A stretch of DNA of 64,000 bases from Candidatus Limimorpha caballi (GCA_018064605.1 JAGHUX010000005.1:310001-374000), one strand, 5' to 3'; positions 1-8,667 are shown, numbered from the stretch's first letter. The notes: a model not told the origin generated them from the letters alone. Program-made: numbers and translations.

Positions 1-342
1 CACCCGCAAATGACCGGCAGTCATACATTCACACCGCGCACCGCGCCCGGACACAACGCGCCGCTTCATGCCGACACCGAATGCCACGGAGAATGCCTCA
101 CCGACTATGCGGACAATTTCGAGAACAACAAGCAACGTATTCAGCTTCAATGGATTATCGACGCACGGAAGCAGCTGGAAGACGATGACAAGTTCTTCAA
201 CAATTATTTCGAGAGACTTGCCGGCGTGACGTCGTTGCGTGAAATGATCAACAACGGGCTTTCAGAGAAGGAGATTCGCGACTCATGGCAGGAAGGCATC
301 GGCAAATATCTGAAAATCAGAGAGAAATATCTGATATATTAA
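1..342 (+). CDS. C-terminal end of a DUF1343 (NamZ-like exo-beta-N-acetylmuramidase) protein, partial
   Basis: The reading frame is open from the first base of the window and stops at 340-342, so this is the last ~113 residues of a gene that begins upstream. The end of the protein carries features usual for the DUF1343 C-terminus: FTPRTAP, a Cys in TECHGECL, and a final segment GLSEKEIRDSWQEGI followed by KIREKYLIY. DUF1343 includes NamZ, which removes terminal MurNAc from peptidoglycan fragments in cell-wall recycling; the catalytic part lies outside the window. It converges on the aminotransferase gene, with a hairpin between them. The family assignment is good; the substrate is inferred from family knowledge. 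Confidence 0.8.
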   Translation, partial: HPQMTGSHTFTPRTAPGHNAPLHADTECHGECLTDYADNFENNKQRIQLQWIIDARKQLEDDDKFFNNYFERLAGVTSLREMINNGLSEKEIRDSWQEGIGKYLKIREKYLIY

Positions 343-375
343 AAAAAGTGGAGGCGGATTTTGATCCGTCTCCAC
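341..375 (-). terminator. Rho-independent terminator of the aminotransferase gene (possibly bidirectional)
   Basis: A 12-bp stem pairs GTGGAGGCGGAT with its near-perfect complement (one G-T wobble) around a short loop. On the minus strand it is followed directly by seven T (positions 347-341). On the plus strand the T tract is weak, so it mainly serves the minus-strand gene. Confidence 0.8.
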
Positions 376-427
376 GACAAATTTTCGTTTTATCTTCGTT
401 ACGGCAACGAGAGTTGTCGGATTTCCA

Positions 428-1630
428 TCAGAATGTTCTCTTTCCGGGATACACTTCGAGAGCCTTCCCGAGTATGAACATCGCGTCTTTGAGGTCGTCG
501 CAGTTGAGGCAGTAGCTGAGACGCACTTCCTGACGTCCGAGGCCGATTGTCGAATAGAATCCGCTTGCCGGTGCGAGCATCACTGTCTTGCCTTCATAGC
601 TGAAGTCGGTGAGCAGCCACTTGCAGAACCTGTCGGAGTCGTCGATAGGGAGATGTGCGACGATGTAGAAAGCGCCTTTAGGCACCGGGCAATACGCCCC
701 CGGGATTTTGCTTATGCCTTCGACACAGACATCACGGCGTTTGACATATTCCGCGACGATGGCTTCGAAATATGAGACCGGGGTGTCGAGAGCCGCTTCA
801 CCGGCAACCTGGCCGTACGTCGGAGGCGACAGGCGAGCCTGCGCGAACTTCATGGCAGTGCTGATGACTTCACGGTTGCGCGTCACCATACGTCCGACAC
901 GGATGCCGCATGCGCTGAAACGCTTTGACACCGAGTCGATTAATATGACATTGTCATTCACACCCTTGAGACTCATCGCCGAATAGTGTTTCGTCCCGTC
1001 GTAGCAGAATTCACGATAGACCTCATCGGAGATGAGATAGAGGTCGTACTTCAGGATTATCTCACGAAGCCTTTCCATCTCGTCTTTTGAATAGAGGTAA
1101 CCCGTCGGGTTGTTAGGGTTGCAGATAAGGATGGCCTTTGTATGCTCAGTGATGGCCTTCTCGAAGTCCTCAATCGGAGGAAGTGCGAAACCGTTGCTAA
1201 TCTCCGAGTAGATTGGACGTACGCGTACGCCCGCTGTCTGTGCGAAACCGTTGTAGTTGGCGTAGAACGGCTCGGGGATGACGATCTCGTCATCAGGGTC
1301 CATGATGGTCTGGAACGCGATCTGGAGAGCCTCCGACGCGCCGTTGGTCACGATGATGTCGTTCGGAGTGACATCGATGCCGAGACGCCCGTAGTATTCA
1401 CACAGTTTCTTCCTGTATGAAAGCGTACCTGCCGAATTGGTGTACTTGATGACTTTCTCGTCGTAGTTTTTGACAGCTTCAAGGGCGTATGGAGTTGTCG
1501 CAATATCAGGCTGACCGATGTTCAGGTGATAGACGTGAATATTTCTTGACTTCGCTTCATCGGCGAACGGCACGAGCTTCCTGATCGGGGAAGCCGGCAT
1601 GAACTGACCTTTTTTTGAAATGTTAGGCAT
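428..1630 (-). CDS. Pyridoxal-phosphate aminotransferase, class I/II (aspartate aminotransferase family)
   Basis: This 400-residue protein has the length and motif order of fold-type I aminotransferases. HLNIGQPDI lies near residue 36, NPNNPTGY near 173 binds PLP and substrate, SDEVYREF follows near 200, and SVSKRFSACGIRVGR holds the Schiff-base lysine near residue 235. A conserved Arg in VRLSYC near the C-terminus should bind the substrate carboxylate. Such enzymes exchange an amino group between an amino acid and 2-oxoglutarate; the exact amino acid cannot be read here. The start MPNISKKGQFMPASP is typical of the Bacteroidetes members. It follows the DUF1573 gene by 15 bases and is probably cotranscribed with it. 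Confidence 0.9.
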   Translation of the reverse strand: MPNISKKGQFMPASPIRKLVPFADEAKSRNIHVYHLNIGQPDIATTPYALEAVKNYDEKVIKYTNSAGTLSYRKKLCEYYGRLGIDVTPNDIIVTNGASEALQIAFQTIMDPDDEIVIPEPFYANYNGFAQTAGVRVRPIYSEISNGFALPPIEDFEKAITEHTKAILICNPNNPTGYLYSKDEMERLREIILKYDLYLISDEVYREFCYDGTKHYSAMSLKGVNDNVILIDSVSKRFSACGIRVGRMVTRNREVISTAMKFAQARLSPPTYGQVAGEAALDTPVSYFEAIVAEYVKRRDVCVEGISKIPGAYCPVPKGAFYIVAHLPIDDSDRFCKWLLTDFSYEGKTVMLAPASGFYSTIGLGRQEVRLSYCLNCDDLKDAMFILGKALEVYPGKRTF

Positions 1631-1645
1631 ATATTATTAGAGGTA

Positions 1646-2110
1646 TTAGTTGTTCTTGTTGAATGGACTACCTTCGTTTTCCTCCCTCAACGGCACCGCT
1701 TCAGTGGGCTGTGCCATGACAGTCCCCTTGATATGAAGTTTCACCTCATTGTTTGTCAATGAGTTGGAGAAAATCGTCACGTATTTGTTGAAGTTTCCCG
1801 GACGGTCGGTGTTTTTGTAAGTCACCCTGATGACATTCGACTCACCCGGCATTATCGGCTGGCGCGGCCATTCCGGCACCGTGCAGCCGCATGACGACTT
1901 CGGCTGGGTCAGGATGAGAGGTTCGTTGCCGGTATTTGCAAAAGCAAATTCGTATGTGCCGTTCCCTTTGTACTGGATGCTGCCGAAATCGTGGCTCGTC
2001 TCCTTGAATGTGATGACAGGACCGTTTTGCGGTTCTTTTGAATCAACCTGCGCTGTCGCGATGTTTAACATCACGCAAAACACGCTCAAAAATGCAAATA
2101 ATTTCTTCAT
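1646..2110 (-). CDS. DUF1573 domain exported protein
   Basis: The 154-residue product begins with a signal peptide (MKKLFAFLSVFCVMLNIATA). A DUF1573 domain follows, with SHDFGSIQYKG, the small-Cys signature SSCGCTVPEWP and a beta-rich remainder ending in KLHIKGTV. The family has an Ig-like fold (ASPM-SPD-2-Hydin type) and is abundant in Bacteroidetes; its function is unknown and it is presumed periplasmic. The gene has its own promoter box upstream and leads a two-gene unit with the aminotransferase. Confidence 0.85.
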   Translation of the reverse strand: MKKLFAFLSVFCVMLNIATAQVDSKEPQNGPVITFKETSHDFGSIQYKGNGTYEFAFANTGNEPLILTQPKSSCGCTVPEWPRQPIMPGESNVIRVTYKNTDRPGNFNKYVTIFSNSLTNNEVKLHIKGTVMAQPTEAVPLREENEGSPFNKNN

Positions 2111-2142
2111 TTTATTAATGTTTAATTAATTTTTTTGACCGA

Positions 2143-2150
2143 CAAAAGTA
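2143..2150 (-). promoter_or_regulatory. Bacteroidetes -7 box before the DUF1573 gene
   Basis: TACTTTTG on the minus strand matches the TAnnTTTG consensus, about 33 bases before the DUF1573 start. I see no well-spaced -33 TTG. Confidence 0.6.
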
Positions 2151-2208
2151 CAAATATTTCTTCAATATCACATCAAAAAAATTATTTTAATTTTTTGAAA
2201 AATAAATG

Positions 2209-2238
2209 TTGCGCGTATTGAAAAAAGATGTACTTTTG
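2209..2238 (+). promoter_or_regulatory. Promoter of tRNA-Met
   Basis: TTG (2209-2211) and TACTTTTG (2231-2238) are separated by 19 bases, matching the Bacteroidetes -33/-7 arrangement. The tRNA begins 14 bases after the -7 box. Confidence 0.75.
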
Positions 2239-2251
2239 CACCGTCAAAAAC

Positions 2252-2325
2252 GGCGAGGTAGCTCAGTTGGTTAGAGCGTCGGATTCATAACCCGGAGGTC
2301 ATGAGTTCAATTCTCATCCTCGCTA
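2252..2325 (+). tRNA. tRNA-Met (anticodon CAT)
   Basis: A full cloverleaf can be drawn. The acceptor stem GGCGAGG pairs with CCTCGCT (first pair G-T), the D arm is GCTC/GAGC, the anticodon loop TTCATAA carries CAT, and the T arm is ATGAG/CTCAT with loop TTCAATT. The acceptor stem is fully paired from position 1 (G-U), unlike initiator tRNA, so this is the elongator Met tRNA; a lysidine-type Ile-CAT tRNA cannot be wholly excluded. The 3' CCA is not encoded. Confidence 0.93.
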
Positions 2326-2341
2326 CAATCACAAGTTGAAT

Positions 2342-2373
2342 GTCAGGAGGTCACAGGCCTCCTGACTTCGTTT
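2342..2373 (+). terminator. Hairpin after tRNA-Met, likely terminator
   Basis: GTCAGGAGG (2342-2350) pairs perfectly with CCTCCTGAC (2358-2366) around a 7-base loop, followed by TTCGTTT. The T tract is interrupted, so termination is likely but not certain. Confidence 0.55.
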
Positions 2374-2547
2374 AGTGAGGCAGCATATCGGGACAGGACA
2401 TTTCACGATGTCAATCGGAACCTGGCATTTCAACGCCGCGACAATGAAGGATGTGTCACTTTCCACAGCAGTGAATTCGCCCCAAAACTCCTCGTCACGT
2501 GAAAATCTCCGGCAAAGAAATGAAATCAACAGTGAAATCCGCCGAAT
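2374..2547. other. Intergenic stretch with no supported gene
   Basis: Between the tRNA hairpin and the transketolase terminator, short open frames exist on both strands but show no family motif or convincing start. Nothing further is recognised. Confidence 0.5.
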
Positions 2548-2583
2548 AAAAAAAGGCAGACACCCCATTCCGAAGTGTCTGCC
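2548..2583 (-). terminator. Rho-independent terminator of the transketolase operon
   Basis: On the minus strand GGCAGACAC pairs with GTGTCTGCC (9 bp), followed by seven T (2554-2548). It sits about 55 bases after the end of the transketolase C-terminal subunit gene. Confidence 0.9.
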
Positions 2584-2636
2584 GCAAGATTTGTGTCTTA
2601 AAATTTCAGACAAATTTACCGTGCGAGTCACTCCAT

Positions 2637-3593
2637 CTAATTTCCTTTTCGCGCCACTGCTCTCTTCGCCGCCTCGACAACATCCTGAGTGTCAAGATGA
2701 TAGAATTTCATTAGTTCATCTGGCTTGCCGCTCTGTCCGAACACATCGTTGATGGCGACCATCTCTATAGGGCGCGGGGTGTTCAAGGCGAGAAGCTGTG
2801 CGATGCTGTCGCCAAGACCTCCGTTGCGCATGTGTTCTTCAGCCGTCACCACGCAACCCGTCTTAGCCACGGATTTCAGCACTGCCTCAGCATCCAACGG
2901 TTTGATTGTGTGGATATTGACAAGTTCGGCGTTGATACCCATTTCTTTCAGGATTGGTAGAGCCTGCACCGCTTTCCACACGAGATGTCCGCATGCGAAT
3001 ATCGACACGTCGGTGCCTTCATGGAGCATTTGCGCCTTCCCGATGACAAATTTCTCATCAGCCGGGGTGAAGTTGGCCACTTTCGGGCGTCCGAAACGCA
3101 AGTACACGGGGCCGTCGTGTTCCGCGCAGGCTATCGTGGCGTTTTTTGTCTGGTTGAAGTCGCACGGGACGATGACCGTCATGTTAGGCAGCATCTTCAT
3201 CATGCCCACATCTTCGAGTGTCTGGTGCGTGGCGCCGTCTTCGCCGAGCGTGATGCCGGCATGTGAGGCGCAGACCTTCACGTTCTTGTTTGAATATGCG
3301 ACCACCTGTCGTATCTGGTCATAGACGCGAGCCGTCGAGAAGTTGGCGAATGTGCCTGTGAACGGAATGTAGCCGCCGATGGCGAGGCCAGCCGCCATGC
3401 CGATCATGTTGGCTTCCGCGATGCCCATCTGGAAGAAACGTTCCGGGAACGTCTTCTGGAAATCGCCCATTTTCAGCGAGCCCGTCAGGTCTGCGCAGAG
3501 GCCGACGACCTTCGGGTTGCGTTTCCCGGCTTCGAGCAAACCCTCGCCGAAGCCGCTTCTTGTATCTTTGTAATTTTGCACTTCGAGATTCAT
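2637..3593 (-). CDS. Transketolase, C-terminal subunit
   Basis: The 318-residue protein corresponds to the pyrimidine-binding and C-terminal domains of transketolase, which in this operon are a separate polypeptide. FQMGIAEANMIGMAAGLA contains the Glu that activates the thiamine ring. HAGITLGEDGATHQTLEDV and PVYLRFGRP are typical of the Pyr domain, and VTAEEHMRNGGLGDSIAQLL belongs to the C-terminal domain. With the N-terminal subunit encoded just upstream (12 bases between the genes) it should form the thiamine-diphosphate enzyme of the non-oxidative pentose phosphate pathway. A related two-subunit 1-deoxy-sugar synthase is the alternative. Confidence 0.9.
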   Translation of the reverse strand: MNLEVQNYKDTRSGFGEGLLEAGKRNPKVVGLCADLTGSLKMGDFQKTFPERFFQMGIAEANMIGMAAGLAIGGYIPFTGTFANFSTARVYDQIRQVVAYSNKNVKVCASHAGITLGEDGATHQTLEDVGMMKMLPNMTVIVPCDFNQTKNATIACAEHDGPVYLRFGRPKVANFTPADEKFVIGKAQMLHEGTDVSIFACGHLVWKAVQALPILKEMGINAELVNIHTIKPLDAEAVLKSVAKTGCVVTAEEHMRNGGLGDSIAQLLALNTPRPIEMVAINDVFGQSGKPDELMKFYHLDTQDVVEAAKRAVARKGN

Positions 3594-3605
3594 AATTCAC
3601 AAATT

Positions 3606-4448
3606 TTAATAGTCACCAAGAGTTTCCTTCAACTGGCTCAAGGCACATGCGGCCTGTTCGTCGTCGGGCGCGCTGCCGTGCCATTTGTGCGTCCCCATCA
3701 TGAAATCGACGCCCATGCCCATTTCGGTGCGTGCGAGGAGCACCTGCGGCTGTCCCTTGTGGGCGTTCCCGCGCGCGGCATTCAATGCATCGACGACTTG
3801 CTGCATGTCGTTGCCGTCGAGTTCACAGACCTTCCAGCCGAACGCCTCGTATTTCGCCTTCATGTCGCCGAGATTCATCACGTCGTCTGTGCTGCCGTCA
3901 ATTTGTTTCTTGTTGTAATCGACGATGGCGACGAGGTTGTCAACGTGTTTGGCGGGCGCATACATGGCGGCCTCCCATATCTGGCCTTCCTCCTGTTCGC
4001 CGTCGCCCATCAGACAGAAGACGAGATGGTCGTCACCGCTGAGTCTCTTTGCCTGAGCCGCGCCGCACGCCACGGAGAGACCCTGTCCCAAGGAGCCGGA
4101 TGCGACCCTGATGCCGGGAAGCCCCTCCGCCGTCGTCGGATGCCCCTGGAGACGCGTGCCGAGACGCCGGAATGTTGACAGTTCGGCCACCTGGAAATAT
4201 CCGCGATGAGCCAGTATGCTGTACAGCATCGGGCTGATGTGGCCGTTTGAAAGGAAGAACATGTCCTCCCCCATCCCGTCCATGCGGAAATTCGCCGGAT
4301 CGACATGCATCTGGTCGAAAAACAAAGCCGTCACAATGTCAGTGGCACCGAGCGAACCTCCCGGATGCCCCGACTGACAAGCATGAACCATTCTGATAAT
4401 ATCACGCCGGACTTGCGACGCGACATCTTTCAATTCATTGATAGTCAT
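3606..4448 (-). CDS. Transketolase, N-terminal (thiamine diphosphate-binding) subunit
   Basis: The 280-residue protein has the transketolase N-terminal layout. HACQSGHPGGSLGATDIV lies near residue 22 and FFLSNGHISPMLYSILAH near 65. The metal/diphosphate motif CLMGDGEQEEGQIWEAAMYA starts near residue 144 and continues to VDYNKKQIDG. It binds thiamine diphosphate and magnesium; the activating Glu is supplied by the downstream subunit. It is the first gene of the pair and has a well-formed promoter upstream. Confidence 0.92.
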   Translation of the reverse strand: MTINELKDVASQVRRDIIRMVHACQSGHPGGSLGATDIVTALFFDQMHVDPANFRMDGMGEDMFFLSNGHISPMLYSILAHRGYFQVAELSTFRRLGTRLQGHPTTAEGLPGIRVASGSLGQGLSVACGAAQAKRLSGDDHLVFCLMGDGEQEEGQIWEAAMYAPAKHVDNLVAIVDYNKKQIDGSTDDVMNLGDMKAKYEAFGWKVCELDGNDMQQVVDALNAARGNAHKGQPQVLLARTEMGMGVDFMMGTHKWHGSAPDDEQAACALSQLKETLGDY

Positions 4449-4487
4449 TATCTTAAAAATATGTTATACTTATTTGTTTCGCTGCCG

Positions 4488-4517
4488 CAAAATTAGACAA
4501 TTTTACGTTGCAAACAA
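4488..4517 (-). promoter_or_regulatory. Promoter of the transketolase operon
   Basis: On the minus strand TTG (4517-4515), a 19-base spacer and TAATTTTG (4495-4488) match the Bacteroidetes -33/-7 pattern. The -7 box lies about 40 bases before the start codon. It overlaps the divergent promoter for the RluA-type gene. Confidence 0.75.
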
Positions 4518-4535
4518 TTATTTTTAGTAATTTTG
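4508..4535 (+). promoter_or_regulatory. Promoter of the RluA-type gene
   Basis: TAATTTTG (4528-4535) matches the -7 consensus 29 bases before the ATG. A TTG at 4508-4510 gives a slightly short 17-base spacer. Confidence 0.6.
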
Positions 4536-4563
4536 CCGCGCATTATTGAAATAATCCGAATAG

Positions 4564-5445
4564 ATGAACAATCCGAGCGAAAAGAAATACGGCAAACTCG
4601 TTTTCAGGGTGTCTGAAAACGACGAGTTGCTCCCATTTCTGATGAAGAAAATGAGCGGGATAAGCCGCACCAAGGCGAAGGGCATTCTGGCAAGCGGTGT
4701 CGTGACCGTTGACGGGCAATCGACGACACAGCACAACTTCCCGGTGAGGCCGGGCATGACGGTGACTATGGAACGCAACGGCGGCGGCAACATGCTAAAG
4801 AACCGCTGGGTGAGAATCGTTTACGAAGACAAATACCTCCTGGTGGTCGAAAAGCGGAACGGCATACTGAGCAACTCCATTCACCCAGGCGACGAGACGG
4901 TGCAGAAAATCCTGAACAGGTATCTGGAAAACAAGCATTTACGGTGTCATGCGCACACGATACACCGGTTGGACAGGGACACCTCCGGACTGATGCTGTT
5001 CGCGAAGAGCAAGGAGATCGCGCTGAAATTCGAGGACGACTGGAAAGGCACAGTTTACGACCGGCGCTATGTCGCGCTCGTGCACGGCGAGATGAGGAAA
5101 AGTGATGGGACTATAAGCTCGTGGCTCAAAGACGACGAGCACTTCTTGACGTACTCGTCGAAGACTGACAACGGCGGGAAATTCGCCGTGACGCGCTACA
5201 AGGTGCTGAAAGTGTGTGAAGGCTATTCGCTTGTGGAGCTGCGACTTGAGACCGGACGGAAGAACCAAATCCGCGTCCATCTCCAGGACATCGGCTATCC
5301 CGTCGTCGGCGACCCGAAATACGGCGACGGCGACAACAGCATCGGGCGGCTCGGACTGCACGCCTATAAACTATGCTTCACGCACCCTGTCAACGGCAAT
5401 GACATGAAATTCGAGACTCCATTCCCGAAAGGATTCGACATTTAA
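4564..5445 (+). CDS. RluA-family pseudouridine synthase with S4 domain
   Basis: The 293-residue protein starts with an S4 RNA-binding region (GISRTKAKGILASGVVTVDG, residues ~31-50). The RluA catalytic domain follows: the signature HRLDRDTSGLMLFAKS near residue 133 contains the catalytic Asp, and GRKNQIRVHLQDIGYPVVGD lies near 237. It converts specific uridines in rRNA (RluC/D-like) to pseudouridine; the exact position is not predictable. Its TAA stop shares the palindrome TTAA with the stop of the convergent Wzc gene, so the two genes overlap by four bases. Confidence 0.92.
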   Translation: MNNPSEKKYGKLVFRVSENDELLPFLMKKMSGISRTKAKGILASGVVTVDGQSTTQHNFPVRPGMTVTMERNGGGNMLKNRWVRIVYEDKYLLVVEKRNGILSNSIHPGDETVQKILNRYLENKHLRCHAHTIHRLDRDTSGLMLFAKSKEIALKFEDDWKGTVYDRRYVALVHGEMRKSDGTISSWLKDDEHFLTYSSKTDNGGKFAVTRYKVLKVCEGYSLVELRLETGRKNQIRVHLQDIGYPVVGDPKYGDGDNSIGRLGLHAYKLCFTHPVNGNDMKFETPFPKGFDI

Positions 5446-7847
5446 CTCTCTTTTTCGTAGCCATAACCATAACCATAGCCATAACCATAGCCGTAACCAT
5501 AACCGTAACCGTAGTTGTCACGACGTTTGTAGGTGGTGGCATTCACGACGACATATAGATTTGGCAGGCGTCTCTCGCTGTAAATCCTGTCAAGGTCAGG
5601 AAGCGCACGTCTGTCGATGTCGCCGGATTTGATGACGAACATCGTTGCGTCAGCGAGGCGCTTGATCACTTCGACATCGGCGACGGCGAATGCCGGGGTG
5701 CTGTCGAGAAGCACATAATCGTAATTATCCCTGAGTTTATCGACCATATCGTCCAGACGTCTTGAGGAGAGCAGTTCGGCGGGGTTTGGCGGGATCGGGC
5801 CGGAGCAGACCACGTCGAGGCCGTTGACAAATAGATCTCTCTGTATGATTTCGTCGACATCGTTCACGCGTCCGGTGAGCAGGCTCGTCACTCCGTTCTG
5901 GTTCAGCGCGTTCATCCGTCTCGCCATGGTGCCTTTCCTGATGTCGAGGTCAACGAGTGCGACCTTCACGCCCGACAGGGCGAGGCTTGTCGCCAGGTTC
6001 ATCGACACGAACGTCTTGCCGGAATCAGGGCTAAATGAGGTGAACAATATAACCTTTGCCCTGTTGTCGTTCGCGTCCTTCATATAGAAGAGGTTAGACC
6101 TAAGGATTCTGAACGCCTCTGTTATCTTGTCGAATTTATTATCGAGGACGACTATCTGCCTGCCGTCTTTCCCGTTATATTTCGGCAGTTCGCAAAGGAC
6201 AGGAACGTTGGTGGCCTGCCGTATCTCCTGCAAACAATACACCTTGGTGTCGAGCGTTCTCCTCAGGAAAAAGACCAGCATCGGAGTCGCGAGGCCGAGC
6301 AGCAAACCGATGAGCAACATCTTCTTCTCATTCGGGGCTACAGGGACGTTGTTGATCTTGGCACGGTCCACGACCCTGGCATTGCCTTCTATCTGAGGTT
6401 GGCTGAGCAGCAGCTCCTCCCGTTTTGTGAGGAGGTTGAGATATAAAGTCTCCTTGATTTTCTGGACACGCGCCACATTCATGAGGTACATCTGTGTCTC
6501 CGGCACGTCATTCATCGCCTTCGACGCCTCCTTCCCTTTGACGCTGAAGGCGGCGATTTTCTTGTTAATACCTGTGATATAAGCACTTATCAGCGTCTGT
6601 ATGCTTTTTTTATGTGCCTCCAGCGACTCCTTCAAAGAGCTCACGACGGGATTCGCCGACGCTCCAGAAGTCTCGTACCTCTCAAGTTTCAGCACGTCTT
6701 CGTTGAACTGGCTGATGACACCCTGCATTATGTCGTCATCGATTTCCGGGATTATCGGCAGCAGTTTGTTTTCAGTGTTGTTTTTCACATAGTTGAGCAG
6801 ATAAGCCGCCATCGACCTGCTCTCCTCCAGGCGGATCATCTCTTCCGACGACTCTATGCTGACTTGCAGGTAATTCTGTCCATAGTCGCTGACATCCAGC
6901 AGCAAATGTTCCTTCTTGAACAGTGCAAGCTCCGATTCTCTGTCACCGAGGTCAGTGTCAAGGGCGGAAAGCCGCTCGTTGATGAAGTCATACGTGTTTT
7001 TGATTATCTGCGTCTTGTCGTTGATGGCGGCCTCATTGTAAGCATCTATCAGGGTGTTGATGATGTCGGCCGCCCTGACCGGGGAGGTGTCTGTAATCTC
7101 CAGATTTATCAGGGTGTTCGCATCGCTGAGTCTCGAGATTTTAAGTTTTTGTCTGTATTGTTCAGCCACATCAAAGCTCGGGAGATGTCTTACTTTCACG
7201 GGGTCGTTTATGCAATCATCGCTGAACACAGGTGTCTTCGCGACGACGATTCTTCCGTCAGTGGTGTAAATCGTATCGCCGAAAGCCGCCACGACATCAC
7301 GCATGGCGGAGTTCGAGAAGTCGGAGACCAGCACCGTATCGTTGTCGAGCGGTGTCACCAGCATCTTGATCATCTGGTTCTCACGGGCGTCGGGGAATGA
7401 CACTTCGACAGGGCTGTTCCGGTACATGTCACTGTTCCTCCTGACGATTTTGGTCTGTCGCGTGTACGTGACGTTGAGGTTCAGACGTCTCACCACCTCC
7501 AGCATGGTCGTCTTTGACTCCATGATCAGCATTTCATCGTTCACGGAGCTTGCCATGATGTACCCGGACCTGTTGGTGAACTCCGACACGAACGTCATGT
7601 CCCTGACCATCCCTTTCGAAGATTTGTAATTGTCAGTCCTGAGCATAATCTGCGCACTGCTCTCATAAATCCTGTCCTGCCTCCTCGCGTAATAGACAGC
7701 TGCAAACGAGCCGATGAGGCCGAACAGCAGCAGCCAGTGCAGATTCCTCAGTATCACGAAAAGCACATCCTTGAAATGCAAGGAATTGTATGAATCATCA
7801 TCGAGAAACGATTCATTATCGTCAGTCCGACCTTTAATATCTGCCAT
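5442..7847 (-). CDS. Wzc-like polysaccharide co-polymerase with tyrosine autokinase domain
   Basis: The 801-residue protein has an N-terminal Wzz segment with a first membrane span (LHWLLLFGLIGSFAAVYYA, residues ~34-53), a long periplasmic coiled region and a second span (MLLIGLLLGLATPMLVFFL). The cytoplasmic BY-kinase domain has Walker A SPDSGKT near residue 606, Walker A' VALVDLDIRKG and Walker B YVLLDSTPAF. The C-terminus is a tyrosine cluster, (YG)9Y then EKES, the expected autophosphorylation site. BY-kinases of this type control chain length and export of capsule or exopolysaccharide together with the OPX protein encoded 9 bases upstream. The tail is an unusually regular repeat. Confidence 0.93.
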   Translation of the reverse strand: MADIKGRTDDNESFLDDDSYNSLHFKDVLFVILRNLHWLLLFGLIGSFAAVYYARRQDRIYESSAQIMLRTDNYKSSKGMVRDMTFVSEFTNRSGYIMASSVNDEMLIMESKTTMLEVVRRLNLNVTYTRQTKIVRRNSDMYRNSPVEVSFPDARENQMIKMLVTPLDNDTVLVSDFSNSAMRDVVAAFGDTIYTTDGRIVVAKTPVFSDDCINDPVKVRHLPSFDVAEQYRQKLKISRLSDANTLINLEITDTSPVRAADIINTLIDAYNEAAINDKTQIIKNTYDFINERLSALDTDLGDRESELALFKKEHLLLDVSDYGQNYLQVSIESSEEMIRLEESRSMAAYLLNYVKNNTENKLLPIIPEIDDDIMQGVISQFNEDVLKLERYETSGASANPVVSSLKESLEAHKKSIQTLISAYITGINKKIAAFSVKGKEASKAMNDVPETQMYLMNVARVQKIKETLYLNLLTKREELLLSQPQIEGNARVVDRAKINNVPVAPNEKKMLLIGLLLGLATPMLVFFLRRTLDTKVYCLQEIRQATNVPVLCELPKYNGKDGRQIVVLDNKFDKITEAFRILRSNLFYMKDANDNRAKVILFTSFSPDSGKTFVSMNLATSLALSGVKVALVDLDIRKGTMARRMNALNQNGVTSLLTGRVNDVDEIIQRDLFVNGLDVVCSGPIPPNPAELLSSRRLDDMVDKLRDNYDYVLLDSTPAFAVADVEVIKRLADATMFVIKSGDIDRRALPDLDRIYSERRLPNLYVVVNATTYKRRDNYGYGYGYGYGYGYGYGYGYEKES
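5457..5513 (-). repeat. Hexanucleotide repeat encoding the (YG)9Y tail of Wzc
   Basis: Nineteen codons alternate Tyr (TAT/TAC) and Gly (GGT/GGC), giving ten tyrosines. The unit is a degenerate 6-mer TAYGGY, so slippage by whole units would change the number of tyrosines without shifting the frame. Confidence 0.95.
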
Positions 7848-7856
7848 AAGAAAGAA

Positions 7857-8630
7857 TTATTTTAACAGTACAACAATCATCGTCACCACGGAGGTGATAG
7901 ATGACAGCACACCCATCCACGACATCCAATAGTTGACTTCGTTCATGTAATACCTTGATTTTATCGACTCAGTGATGATGAAATCGTTTTGCTGCAGCAG
8001 GAAGAACGGGTCGTTGAAGATCTCCGACGATCGCGGGTCCATGTAATGCAGCACCATCTTGCCGTCAACGTTGCGCAGCACGCCAATCTTGTCGCGGCGC
8101 GTGTAGCTGTTGATGCCTCCGTGCAAGGCCAGCGCCTCCAGGAACGTGCATCTCTCGTTGCTAATTGAGATGGAGCTGCCGCCTTCCGGACTCAAGAAGA
8201 ATATCTTGTAGTTGTTGAACCGCACATTGACGAACGGGTTGCTTTTACTCATGTATTCGCCGTCAACGAGGACCTTCTTGATGTATTCCTGAAGCTGGAG
8301 TCGCGTCATCCCGGCGACGTGAATCCGTCCGATGACAGGAAACTCTATGTCGCCGTTCACGTCAACGAGATAGCCTCTCCGCGCATACGAGCCGCTGTAG
8401 TCACGTTCACGCGACATGATGTTGAACGGCTCGGCCAGTTCCTTGTCGGAACACGAGACCCAGATGTCCAACTCATCGTACGGGCTTATCACTGCTTCAA
8501 ACCTGTTCTCAAGTTCAATCTGCGTCGTGTCGTTCATGTCTTGAAGGTAAAACACCTTCTTTGGCGTGACGCACGATGTGGCTGACATCAGCGCGAGGAT
8601 CACGGCGACCAACAAATTACATTTTCTCAT
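7857..8630 (-). CDS. Wza-like outer-membrane polysaccharide export (OPX) lipoprotein
   Basis: The 257-residue protein starts with a lipoprotein signal peptide (MRKCNLLVAVILALMSATSC, lipobox ending at Cys20). A Poly_export domain begins near residue 50 (ISPYDELDIWVS) and includes YLVDVNGDIEFPVIGRIHVAG. An SLBB-type region follows, and a hydrophobic C-terminal helix ends VVTMIVVLLK. It would form the export channel working with the Wzc-like kinase downstream. A promoter box precedes it, so the pair can be expressed apart from the glycosyltransferase genes. Confidence 0.9.
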   Translation of the reverse strand: MRKCNLLVAVILALMSATSCVTPKKVFYLQDMNDTTQIELENRFEAVISPYDELDIWVSCSDKELAEPFNIMSRERDYSGSYARRGYLVDVNGDIEFPVIGRIHVAGMTRLQLQEYIKKVLVDGEYMSKSNPFVNVRFNNYKIFFLSPEGGSSISISNERCTFLEALALHGGINSYTRRDKIGVLRNVDGKMVLHYMDPRSSEIFNDPFFLLQQNDFIITESIKSRYYMNEVNYWMSWMGVLSSITSVVTMIVVLLK

Positions 8631-8659
8631 ATGACAATCAGCATGGATAAATCAGGGCG

Positions 8660-8667
8660 CAAAGGTA
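8660..8667 (-). promoter_or_regulatory. -7 box before the wza-wzc pair
   Basis: TACCTTTG on the minus strand matches TAnnTTTG, 30 bases before the Wza start. No clear -33 TTG is seen. Confidence 0.6.

Noticed and set aside
6612-7400. Plus-strand frame of 262 codons opposite wzc
   Set aside because: No motif and no promoter; the minus-strand Wzz/coiled region explains the sequence.
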